A DNA stretch of 7,491 bases from Candidatus Thorarchaeota archaeon (GTDB lineage Archaea > Asgardarchaeota > Thorarchaeia > Thorarchaeales > Thorarchaeaceae): the NCBI GenBank assembly GCA_030642465.1, contig DAOWNS010000085.1, forward strand, positions 1 to 7,491. Reading direction: 5' to 3'. The notes under the pieces are model-generated. The model did not search any database. It had not been told where the DNA came from and worked only from the letters and a program-made list of their open reading frames with translations. A program made the position numbers and the translations under genes. How positions within the stretch are numbered: the first letter of the stretch is position 1; every line of letters begins with the position of its first letter. This document shows, piece by piece, positions 1-5,733 of this stretch.

Positions 1-72
1 CTGCCCTGAAGTGTTGCGTATGTTTACCAGGGCTCTGGCTTTGGTCGTATAGGTCCGTTCATATTGCATCAT
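1..72 (-). CDS. possible N-terminal fragment of an unidentified protein, cut by left window edge
   Basis: A minus-strand reading frame opens with two consecutive ATG codons (70-72 and 67-69) and stays open for 24 codons to the edge. It begins MMQYERTYTTKARALV, which has a normal mixed polar and hydrophobic composition. A stop in the same frame lies a short way upstream, so the start cannot be much earlier. No good Shine-Dalgarno sequence lies directly upstream; a GGGAGA lies about 25-30 bases away. The plus strand of the same stretch also has an open frame ending in a stop at 50-52, so the coding strand is not certain. I do not recognise the protein. Treat this as a candidate only. Confidence 0.25.
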   Translation of the reverse strand, partial: MMQYERTYTTKARALVNIRNTSGQ

Positions 73-412
73 AATCAGATAGTTTCGGGTGCTCGATTAT
101 CTCCCCTAAGGCGGATTTACAAGTCATTGTTAATTTCGAGCTATCAAACCGTGACCTGCTGGCATTTTCTAAGCTTTGCAAATTATGAGTTTAAATGCAA
201 TCTCGGACGAACAGATATTGGCATCTAACGCCTTTGCGGAGTGAATAACACACAGTCTAAAATCTGGGCTAGGAACTCTGAAATCGTTGAGTGGAATCAG
301 GTCGGCGGGCTAATTTCTCAACGCAACCCTTCACACCCCCCAATTCCCCCCTTCCATAGATACCTGCTGACTCTGCTCTCCGCTCACACCTCTTTTATCA
401 ACGGATCACGGG
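73..412. other. intergenic region without a recognisable gene
   Basis: I find no protein-like frame, tRNA, rRNA or repeat array in this stretch on either strand. It contains a TTTAAA at 190-195, which is its own reverse complement and could act as a TATA box in either direction, and a C-rich tract at 336-351. If the left-edge minus frame is real, this stretch is its upstream region, with the TTTAAA about 120 bases before the ATG. A plus-strand frame running from 241 into the rubrerythrin gene is antisense to that gene and does not look like a protein. Confidence 0.45.
336..351. repeat. paired C6 runs (CCCCCCAATTCCCCCC)
   Basis: Two runs of six C are separated by AATT, giving G6-AATT-G6 on the minus strand, with a further GGG nearby on that strand. 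It lies about 60 bases beyond the rubrerythrin terminator in non-coding DNA. Such a G-rich strand could fold into a two-layer G-quadruplex, but this may be simple low-complexity sequence. No function can be assigned. Confidence 0.3.
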
Positions 413-448
413 AAAAAAGGAATGCCACTTGGCCCAACGGACCAAGTG
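413..448 (-). terminator. hairpin plus oligo-T terminator of the rubrerythrin gene
   Basis: On the minus strand, about 20 bases after the rubrerythrin stop, CACTTGG pairs with CCAAGTG. The stem extends by two GC pairs across a single bulged T to a four-base loop (plus coordinates 426-448). It is followed seven bases later by six consecutive T (plus A-run 413-418). In archaea the oligo-T tract alone can end transcription; the hairpin may assist or protect the 3' end. The plus-strand reading has no T tract after the hairpin, so it is directional. Confidence 0.65.
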
Positions 449-468
449 TTGATTTGAAATGTTCTGAT

Positions 469-1053
469 CTAAAAGACTGCCTGATGGACCATGAAGTAAC
501 TTTTTGCATGGTCACAAGCTGGGCATTTCTCGGGCGGGTGTTCACCTTCGTGAATGTAGCCGCAATTTTGACATCGCCACTTGATTTTCTTCTCTCGCTT
601 GAAAACGCGGTCCTTGGCAATGTTATCAGCAAGCTCGATAAAGCGGTCGTGATGCCAAGTTTCTGCCTTGGCAATCATTTTGAAGACGACTGCTATCTTT
701 GAGAAACCCTCTTTCTCCGCGACTTCGGCGAAGCCAGGGTACATTTCTGTGAATTCGTACTTCTCACCGGCTGCGGCTGCTCTCAGATTCTCCTCAGTGC
801 CACCAAGTGGGCCGGTTGGGAATCCAGCTTCAATCTTGAGCTCAGGAGTGGCTCCACCTTCCTTCAGGAGCTTGAAGAGCCGTTCTGCGTGCTCCTTCTC
901 GTGACCCGCAGTTTCCTTGAAGATTTCGCTGATTTGAACGTACCCCTCCTTCTTGGCAATGCTGGCGTCGAATGTGTAGCGATTCCTTGCTTGGGACTCG
1001 CCAGCGAAAGCAGTGAGGAGGTTAATCTCTGTTTTTGTGCCTTCTAATTTCAA
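469..1053 (-). CDS. rbr: rubrerythrin (diiron peroxidase with C-terminal rubredoxin-like domain)
   Basis: This is a cytoplasmic non-haem iron peroxidase that reduces hydrogen peroxide to water in anaerobes. The 194-residue protein has the usual two-domain layout and length. Residues about 1-145 form a four-helix diiron domain with E19 (ESQAR), E52 and H55 (HEKEH), E97 and E100 (GEKYE), and E131 with H134 (ETWHH) as likely ligands. Residues about 157-194 form a rubredoxin-like Fe(SCys)4 knuckle with C161/C164 (CQNCG) and C177/C180 (CPAC). The start is a TTG, chosen because a strong GGAGGT lies six bases upstream. The flavodiiron gene lies 128 bp upstream on the same strand, so the two may be co-transcribed or separately started. 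A hairpin and T-tract terminator follows. The built-in rubredoxin domain means internal electron transfer does not need a separate rubredoxin. The family call is secure; the physiological electron donor is unknown. Confidence 0.97.
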   Translation of the reverse strand: MKLEGTKTEINLLTAFAGESQARNRYTFDASIAKKEGYVQISEIFKETAGHEKEHAERLFKLLKEGGATPELKIEAGFPTGPLGGTEENLRAAAAGEKYEFTEMYPGFAEVAEKEGFSKIAVVFKMIAKAETWHHDRFIELADNIAKDRVFKREKKIKWRCQNCGYIHEGEHPPEKCPACDHAKSYFMVHQAVF

Positions 1054-1059
1054 TGTTCT

Positions 1060-1065
1060 ACCTCC
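1060..1065 (-). promoter_or_regulatory. Shine-Dalgarno site deciding the TTG start of rubrerythrin
   Basis: The minus strand reads GGAGGT, then six bases, then TTG. This near-complete anti-16S match supports the non-ATG start at 1053 and strong translation. Confidence 0.85.
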
Positions 1066-1174
1066 ATTCTCTCATAGGACGGCGAACGAATACATCACCC
1101 ACCGCCTTGGAGTTAAGATATCGCGAATCGAGGCTGGTCTCTAATAAGGCATTGCTTAGGCCAGTCTAACATGA

Positions 1175-1198
1175 CTGATAGTCACTTGAGTCTATCAG
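1175..1198. other. short inverted repeat over the 3' end of the flavodiiron gene
   Basis: CTGATAG (1175-1181) and CTATCAG (1192-1198) form a perfect 7-bp stem with a 10-base loop that contains the flavodiiron stop codon. No oligo-T tract follows on the minus strand, so it is not a convincing terminator. It could be a processing or attenuating element between the two oxygen-defence genes, or chance. Confidence 0.25.
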
Positions 1199-2366
1199 CA
1201 ATCACCTTAGCGAGCTTCTTACAGTCCTCGATTTCTTGTTCGTTAGCCCTACCTCGCACGCGTATAACTGGCTCAAGAATCTCGAAATTCATAGCCTCAA
1301 TCATCTTGCGCAGTTTGACAACGCCACCGCCTCCCCAACCGAAAGTGCCGAAGAGTCCGATTGGTCGTTTCATGAAGCGCTTGCCTTTCATTTCATTGAC
1401 GAAGCTCCAAACCTTAGGGAATGGATACGCATCGTACGTGGGTGTTCCAATCACGAGGATGCCAGCACGCATAGTGTCTGTGATGACCTTGCTCAGTTCG
1501 CTATATGACAGATTATGGATCTTCACCTCAACGCCGAGGTTCATGAGTTCCTTCTTCAGATTGACCGCTAGTCGGTGGGTCATGCCGTACATCGTGCCGT
1601 ACACAATAACCGCGTTCTTTTCCAGCTCAGGGCTGCTCCATTCAAGGTACTTCGTAACAATCCACATCGGGTCCTTGCGATAGATTGGTCCATGGCTTGG
1701 AGCAATCATCTTGATTCCGATGCCGAGGTCTTGCACCTTTGCTATGCCTCTCTGCACGAACTTCAGATAGCTTGTGATAATCGCTGAAACGTAGCGTCGG
1801 CTTTCGGATTCAACCATCCGCATGTCAATCTCGTCATCGAAGATTTTGCCATTCAATGCACCAAAGGATCCGAATGCATCGCATGAGAATACAATCTCAT
1901 CCTCAACCAAGTATGTCAACATGGTTTCAGGCCAGTGTAGGAATTGTGCATGCACGAACTTGAGTGTCTTTTCACCAAGTGACAGTTCCTCAAGGTCCTC
2001 CACTATCTTCTCCTTGAGCGGAACATCGTAGAATGATTTCTGCATCGGAGCCGCCTTGGCCGTGTACACCATTGTTGCATTCTTGGCAATCTTGGCTATG
2101 TCTGGGATCCCACTGGTGTGGTCCGGCTCCATGTGGTTCATAACAATGTAGTCGATCTTGGCCGGGTCCACTATCTCTCTGATATTGTTCAGAAGCTCAT
2201 CCACCCATGGTTCCTTTACACCTTCTATGAGGGCTATCTTCTCGTCGACGATGAGATAGCTGTTGTACGACACACCGAACGGTAGTTCCCACAGACCTTC
2301 GAATAGCTCTGTATGATGGTCGTCGACTCCAACATAGTATACACCTTTGGCGATCTCTGTATGCAT
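1182..2366 (-). CDS. fprA: A-type flavodiiron protein (FprA family oxygen/NO reductase)
   Basis: This is a soluble enzyme that reduces O2 to water, or NO to N2O, at a diiron centre fed by FMN. Counting from the ATG at 2366 it has 394 residues, the normal length for class A members. Residues about 1-245 form the metallo-beta-lactamase-like domain with the diiron ligands H78, E80, D82 and H83 (HMEPDH), H144 (FLHW), D163 (SCDAFG) and H225 (PSHGP). From about residue 253 comes the flavodoxin domain, with the FMN phosphate loop YGTMYGMTH and the GTPTYDAYPFP segment. It has no C-terminal rubredoxin or flavin-reductase extension, so an external donor is needed. In methanogens homologues use F420H2; rubredoxin is used elsewhere, and the donor here is unknown. 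An in-frame TTG at 2381 would add five residues, but a GGAG inside that extension sits nine bases before the ATG, so I prefer the ATG. It is divergent from the carbamoyltransferase genes and upstream of rubrerythrin. Confidence 0.95.
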   Translation of the reverse strand: MHTEIAKGVYYVGVDDHHTELFEGLWELPFGVSYNSYLIVDEKIALIEGVKEPWVDELLNNIREIVDPAKIDYIVMNHMEPDHTSGIPDIAKIAKNATMVYTAKAAPMQKSFYDVPLKEKIVEDLEELSLGEKTLKFVHAQFLHWPETMLTYLVEDEIVFSCDAFGSFGALNGKIFDDEIDMRMVESESRRYVSAIITSYLKFVQRGIAKVQDLGIGIKMIAPSHGPIYRKDPMWIVTKYLEWSSPELEKNAVIVYGTMYGMTHRLAVNLKKELMNLGVEVKIHNLSYSELSKVITDTMRAGILVIGTPTYDAYPFPKVWSFVNEMKGKRFMKRPIGLFGTFGWGGGGVVKLRKMIEAMNFEILEPVIRVRGRANEQEIEDCKKLAKVIADRLK

Positions 2367-2375
2367 TATTTTGGG

Positions 2376-2379
2376 CTCC
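2376..2379 (-). promoter_or_regulatory. Shine-Dalgarno site for the flavodiiron ATG start
   Basis: GGAG on the minus strand lies nine bases before the ATG at 2364-2366. It overlaps the second codon of the alternative TTG start at 2381, which argues against that longer form. Confidence 0.6.
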
Positions 2380-2403
2380 AATTCATTATAGTTATTTCTT
2401 GAG

Positions 2404-2433
2404 CGTTCTCTGAACGAGTGTCCCAGTTAAAAG
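2404..2433 (-). promoter_or_regulatory. candidate flavodiiron promoter with inverted-repeat operator
   Basis: On the minus strand a TATA-like CTTTTAAC (plus 2426-2433) would place the transcription start near 2400-2407 and leave a leader of about 35-40 bases containing the GGAG site. Between this box and the predicted start lies a perfect inverted repeat, CGTTC-TCT-GAACG (2404-2416). A repeat placed between TATA box and start is typical of archaeal repressor operators. A second AT-rich stretch (about 2385-2394) is a rival TATA box but would give an almost leaderless message. The call rests on position and symmetry only. Confidence 0.35.
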
Positions 2434-2460
2434 GTCTGCTATCAGTCTCAATCTGTATGC

Positions 2461-2542
2461 TTCCAACGATGGATGATAGCCTACATTGACGCGCGTTCGC
2501 TGGCTGTATTCGTTGATTTCTTAGAACACGTGTTCCAACGAT
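2461..2542. repeat. 10-bp direct repeat TTCCAACGAT, two copies
   Basis: TTCCAACGAT occurs at 2461-2470 and again at 2533-2542 in the divergent intergenic region, 72 bp apart start to start. The second copy overlaps the right arm of the 12-bp palindrome. Two identical decamers in about 250 bp of non-coding DNA may be binding sites for a shared regulator, or coincidence. Confidence 0.35.
2524..2535. promoter_or_regulatory. perfect 12-bp palindrome, candidate regulator site upstream of the carbamoyltransferase promoter
   Basis: GAACACGTGTTC is its own reverse complement. It ends about 16 bp before the BRE/TATA element of the rightward promoter, a position where archaeal activators, or regulators of a divergent pair, often bind. 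It shares GAAC/GTTC half-sites with the inverted repeat near the flavodiiron start. The regulator is unknown. Confidence 0.45.
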
Positions 2543-2550
2543 TGTGGCAT

Positions 2551-2563
2551 GGAAATATATATG
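2551..2563 (+). promoter_or_regulatory. BRE/TATA promoter for the carbamoyltransferase pair
   Basis: The purine-rich GGAAA followed by TATATAT (GGAAATATATATG) fits an archaeal BRE plus TATA box. Transcription would be expected to start about 25 bases downstream, near 2580-2588, giving a leader of about 50 bases before the ATG at 2635. A GTGA six bases before that ATG, or the TGGAG at 2617-2621, can serve as Shine-Dalgarno site. It is the clearest TATA box in the window. Confidence 0.6.
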
Positions 2564-2634
2564 CGCAAGCCGAATTGTCCAGTTGGCAAGCTTTTTCTGT
2601 GAGATGAGACGCGATGTGGAGCTAGTGAGCGACA

Positions 2635-3681
2635 ATGGTAAAGACCGAAACATTTCGCGGTAGAGATTTCATAACACTCCTCGATTACACGAAAGAGGAG
2701 GTCGAAACAATTCTTGACGTTGCCATAGACCTCAAGAAGAAGTTTGCAATAGGAGAGCCTCACAAGCTGCTTGATGCTAAGACGCTCTTCATGATATTTT
2801 ACAACCAATCCTTAAGAACGCGTAATTCGTTCGAGGCTGGAATGACTCAGCTAGGTGGTCATGCACATTTTCTGGATCCGAGTAAGATCTACGCTCCCGC
2901 CTTGGAAGGCGACGAGGTAGCTTACGCAACTGAGAGAGTGTCCGACGTTGCACGAGTCCTGGCCCGAATGGGGCACGGAATAGCTATTCGCTGCTATGGG
3001 GACCCAGTTGGATGGCAATACGGCCGAGCAAATGAGATTATCAATAACTTTGCACACTGGTCACATATTCCCGTAATCAACATGGAGGATGACAAGTACC
3101 ACCCATGTCAGGGACTAGCTGACGTGATGACTGTGAAGGAAAAGTTCGGGACCTTCAAGGATGTCAAATTCGTCATGAGCTGGGCGTATTCCCCCTCAGT
3201 TCACAAACCCTTGGCTGTGCCGCAGAGCGCAGTGATTGCAGCAAGCAAGATGGGTTGTGAAACCGTCCTTGCACATCCAAAGGGACTGGAGTTGGATGAT
3301 GAAGTCATCAAACAGTGCAAGGTGTACGCAGAGGAGAGTAACGCGAGCTTCGAGATCATAAACGACATGGAGGAAGCGTTTGAGGGAGCACATGTCGTCT
3401 ATCCGAAGGCATGGACCTGCAGGGACTTCATGCCACCGTGGAACGACAAACCTGAGCTTGAGAAGTCACAGGAATTGTTTGACAAGAACAAGCACTGGAT
3501 ATGCGATGATGACAAGATGAAGATTGCTGGTCCTAGAGCCTACTACATGCACTGCTTGCCTTGTGACCGCGGATTCGAGGTTTCCAACAGCGTCATTGAT
3601 GGACCTCAGTCTATCGCATTCGACCAAGCCGAGAACAGACTGCATGGCCAGAAGGCAGTAATGGCCCTGACTATGCGCTAG
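2635..3681 (+). CDS. carbamoyltransferase of the knotted (ArgF'/YgeW-like) class, first of a tandem pair
   Basis: It is predicted to transfer a carbamoyl group from carbamoyl phosphate to an amine substrate in the cytoplasm, most likely as a trimer. The 348-residue protein has the carbamoyl-phosphate loop S59-LRTR-63, H156-PCQ-159, and H306-CLP-309 whose cysteine normally contacts the amine substrate. Residues 184-196 (AYSPSVHKPLAVP) match the proline-rich loop that builds the deep knot of N-acetylornithine, N-succinylornithine and YgeW transcarbamylases; YPKAW (256-260) also fits them. The SMG loop that binds free ornithine in classical ornithine carbamoyltransferase is absent, so an automatic 'ornithine carbamoyltransferase' label is doubtful. 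After HCLP, the position of the carboxylated lysine of Xanthomonas acetylornithine transcarbamylase is a glutamate (E315; comparison from memory). The ATG start gives an N-terminus matching relatives. It shares roughly 40 percent identity by eye with the next gene, 54 bp downstream. The real substrate is unresolved. Confidence 0.9.
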   Translation: MVKTETFRGRDFITLLDYTKEEVETILDVAIDLKKKFAIGEPHKLLDAKTLFMIFYNQSLRTRNSFEAGMTQLGGHAHFLDPSKIYAPALEGDEVAYATERVSDVARVLARMGHGIAIRCYGDPVGWQYGRANEIINNFAHWSHIPVINMEDDKYHPCQGLADVMTVKEKFGTFKDVKFVMSWAYSPSVHKPLAVPQSAVIAASKMGCETVLAHPKGLELDDEVIKQCKVYAEESNASFEIINDMEEAFEGAHVVYPKAWTCRDFMPPWNDKPELEKSQELFDKNKHWICDDDKMKIAGPRAYYMHCLPCDRGFEVSNSVIDGPQSIAFDQAENRLHGQKAVMALTMR

Positions 3682-3735
3682 CGACTGGCTCCTCGACTAT
3701 CAGGGGCCAATGTTGAAGACAGGCAATGATTCAGC

Positions 3736-4824
3736 GTGGCCCCTCCGATAGACCTTAAAACAATCTGCCCTGTTTCAGAGATTGTGAACAAGATGAACAG
3801 TCTCTACGGACGCGACCTACTCTGCACGCAAGATTGGAGCATTGATGAACTCGAAAAGGCACTAGACCTGTCATTTGAATTCAAGGCTAATCGGTTTGAC
3901 CATGCTCTGAACAACTGTCTTGACCGCCGGACATTTTTCATGTTTTTCTACAATCCAAGTGTTCGCACCAGACAATCGTTCGAGGCAGCAGCAACGGAGC
4001 TTGGCGGCCATGCTCAGTTCCTTGAGCCAAAGAGCATGCGACTCAAGTCCGCCAAATCTGCGGGAGAATCGATAGAGGATGCAGCCAATGTCATGAGCAG
4101 GTACGCGTGTGGGATTGGAATCAGAATCCTAGAAACCGCCCTTGAACACTACGGTCAGGGTCATGAGATGCTTCAGGAGTACGCAAAGTATGCAAGTATC
4201 CCAATAGTATCAATGGCTCACGATAGATTCCATCCGTGTCAAGGTTTGGCTGATGTAATGGGTATGAGGATGCATGCCGGCAAGAACCTGAAAGGGAAGA
4301 AGATTCTACAGGTCTGGGGCAAGGGCGCGCTTGTGCGTTCATGGTGTTCCGTGCAGGAAAGCATTCTGATTAATAGTCGATTAGGCATGGATGTTACTCT
4401 CGCACATCCTGAGGGATATGACCTTGATCCAGAAGTCATCAAGTGGTGCGAGGAGAACGCTGCAGCTTCCGGTGGTAACTTCGAGGTTGTTCACGACCTC
4501 GAAGAGGGCTATAAAGGATCGGACTTCGTCTATTCACGCAACTGGATGACATCCGGTTTCTACGGAATGATGCAGAGCAAGGGAGTCGATGCCGCCAAGA
4601 AGAAGGAGATTGAGCTTGCATCCATGCACGATGAGTGGATTACGACCAGCGACTGGATGTCCAAGACAAATGATGCATTCTTTACTCACTGCGGACCAGT
4701 CGATAGGAACGCAGAGGTAACCGATGAGGTCTGTGACAGTCCTAAGTCCATAGTTTATGATGTTGCCGAAAACCGATTGCATGTTCAAAAGGCAATCATG
4801 GCCTTGACAATGGCGAAGATATAG
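3736..4824 (+). CDS. divergent carbamoyltransferase paralogue with altered HCGP active-site motif, second of a tandem pair
   Basis: This is homologous along its whole length to the preceding gene and probably co-transcribed with it. It keeps the carbamoyl-phosphate loop S75-VRTR-79, H166-PCQ-169 and an 80s-type loop (GESIEDAANVMSRY), so carbamoyl-phosphate binding is plausible. The usual HCLP is H318-CGP-321. The proline-rich knot loop of its neighbour is replaced by WGKGALVRSWCSV (194-206), with no proline and no KPL. YPKAW becomes YSRNW (266-270). The amine-binding side is therefore remodelled: a different substrate, a partner subunit in a mixed trimer, or a regulatory paralogue. The C-terminal AENRLHVQKA block is intact and the frame is unbroken, so it is not a decaying copy. 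The GTG at 3736 is the first possible start but has a poor ribosome site. The ATG at 3793 (GTGA five bases before it) would give 343 residues and an N-terminus aligning with the first copy. Confidence 0.87.
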   Translation: MAPPIDLKTICPVSEIVNKMNSLYGRDLLCTQDWSIDELEKALDLSFEFKANRFDHALNNCLDRRTFFMFFYNPSVRTRQSFEAAATELGGHAQFLEPKSMRLKSAKSAGESIEDAANVMSRYACGIGIRILETALEHYGQGHEMLQEYAKYASIPIVSMAHDRFHPCQGLADVMGMRMHAGKNLKGKKILQVWGKGALVRSWCSVQESILINSRLGMDVTLAHPEGYDLDPEVIKWCEENAAASGGNFEVVHDLEEGYKGSDFVYSRNWMTSGFYGMMQSKGVDAAKKKEIELASMHDEWITTSDWMSKTNDAFFTHCGPVDRNAEVTDEVCDSPKSIVYDVAENRLHVQKAIMALTMAKI

Positions 4825-4832
4825 GTACCAAT

Positions 4833-5723
4833 CTACCAAGCACCCTCTGTTTCATCGAATACTTTCATCAGGAATATGATGCTGACGCTCATTAGAATGA
4901 GAATGATGATAAATGCGCCAATAAACGTACTAGCGGTCAGGGGATTTCCCCATGGAGTAGTGCGGCTAAATAGGTCACTCCAGTACAATCCCCCGGTTGC
5001 CCTAGCAAACTCGGTCAGGATGAAGGGGACACTGACGAATGTTGCAATCGCGAGCGTTATGTAACCTGCGCGTTTTAGCCAGACTTGTTTCGCAGTTTTT
5101 ATTTTCAATGTTTCTTCCTCTTTTCTCTCATCATTCAACGGCGCAACATCCTTGTTTTTGTTTGGGTCTGTCCCTCTTGTAATCAGATGGTCATGCACTC
5201 GGTTGTATTTGTGTATACAATAACTCTTGAACCCTTTGATAGATATATCCCGGTCCCGTGCCAATAGCTTCTCGGAAAAGAAGTAAGACACTAAGGCGGC
5301 CAGTGCCCCCCAGAAGACCGGTTCTGGGTTACCATAGAACAGGGTCATGTTATAGAGGGCTGCTCCAACTCTTAGACCCACAAGTCCCGAGAGCCAACCG
5401 GTATAGTTCTCGAAAATACTCCTTCTGGTATGGAGGTAATATGATCCTGCAATCATCGCAAACAGGACGAAAGAAACGATGTCTGCTACGATCCAGATAA
5501 TCCCCCAGTAGGTTGTTAGCGCAAAACGTACAATAGGGTTGTATTCGAATTCAGCACCATGCGCTTGGAACAAGAGAATGGTGTAAACCGCGTCAATCAA
5601 CCCAATGGGCGAAATTGCCAATACGAGTCCCCGCACCCACTTCTCCTGCCACCAAAGAGAGAACATCTGACGAGAACTCATCGTAGATAGCGTGGGCTTT
5701 TGTCGCTTGACACCTATTATCAC
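4833..5723 (-). CDS. multi-pass membrane protein of unknown function
   Basis: I do not recognise a characterised family. The 296-residue protein has about six hydrophobic segments, roughly at 31-53, 70-96, 108-128, 134-150, 218-238 and 264-288. A charged, probably cytoplasmic stretch lies at about 152-215, rich in K, R, E and D. The first part carries a D44...E60-YNP-63 pattern (LIDAVYT, then EYNPIV) after the first helix. This recalls small archaeal and bacterial membrane families of the DUF5658 type; the resemblance is from memory and weak. No catalytic motif is seen. The start is a GTG at 5723 with GGTGA three bases before it; an ATG at residue 15 or 20 is possible. The gene has its own upstream region behind the terminator at 5812-5848, and its stop is 8 bp from that of the convergent carbamoyltransferase, so it is not in an operon with either neighbour. 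Confidence 0.8.
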   Translation of the reverse strand: MIIGVKRQKPTLSTMSSRQMFSLWWQEKWVRGLVLAISPIGLIDAVYTILLFQAHGAEFEYNPIVRFALTTYWGIIWIVADIVSFVLFAMIAGSYYLHTRRSIFENYTGWLSGLVGLRVGAALYNMTLFYGNPEPVFWGALAALVSYFFSEKLLARDRDISIKGFKSYCIHKYNRVHDHLITRGTDPNKNKDVAPLNDERKEEETLKIKTAKQVWLKRAGYITLAIATFVSVPFILTEFARATGGLYWSDLFSRTTPWGNPLTASTFIGAFIIILILMSVSIIFLMKVFDETEGAW

Positions 5724-5733
5724 GTTTCACCAA

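Noticed and set aside
2..52. Plus-strand open frame ending in TAG (CPEVLRMFTRALALVV)
   Set aside because: It could be a gene end, but only 16 residues are visible and the minus-strand frame with ATG ATG looks slightly more protein-like. Neither is provable.
241..702. Plus-strand open frame starting at a GTG
   Set aside because: It overlaps the rubrerythrin gene antisense, has no ribosome site, and its translation looks like non-coding sequence.
1171..1683. Long plus-strand frame opposite the flavodiiron gene
   Set aside because: It is antisense to a gene with all catalytic motifs intact and is a shadow of its codon structure.
2367..2381. TTG start giving a flavodiiron protein five residues longer
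   Set aside because: The GGAG ribosome site for the ATG at 2366 lies within this extension, and TTG at 2381 has no good site of its own.
2489..2496. ACGCGCGT 8-bp palindrome
   Set aside because: It is short and GC-repetitive and is expected by chance; no promoter element is aligned with it.
2635..4824. Naming either carbamoyltransferase argF or pyrB
   Set aside because: The SMG loop of ornithine carbamoyltransferase is absent. The HPCQ and HCLP/HCGP motifs do not fit aspartate carbamoyltransferase, and the knot-loop features point to another subclass.
4815..4845. GGTA...TACC stem at the convergent stops as a terminator
   Set aside because: There are only four base pairs and no oligo-T tract on either side.
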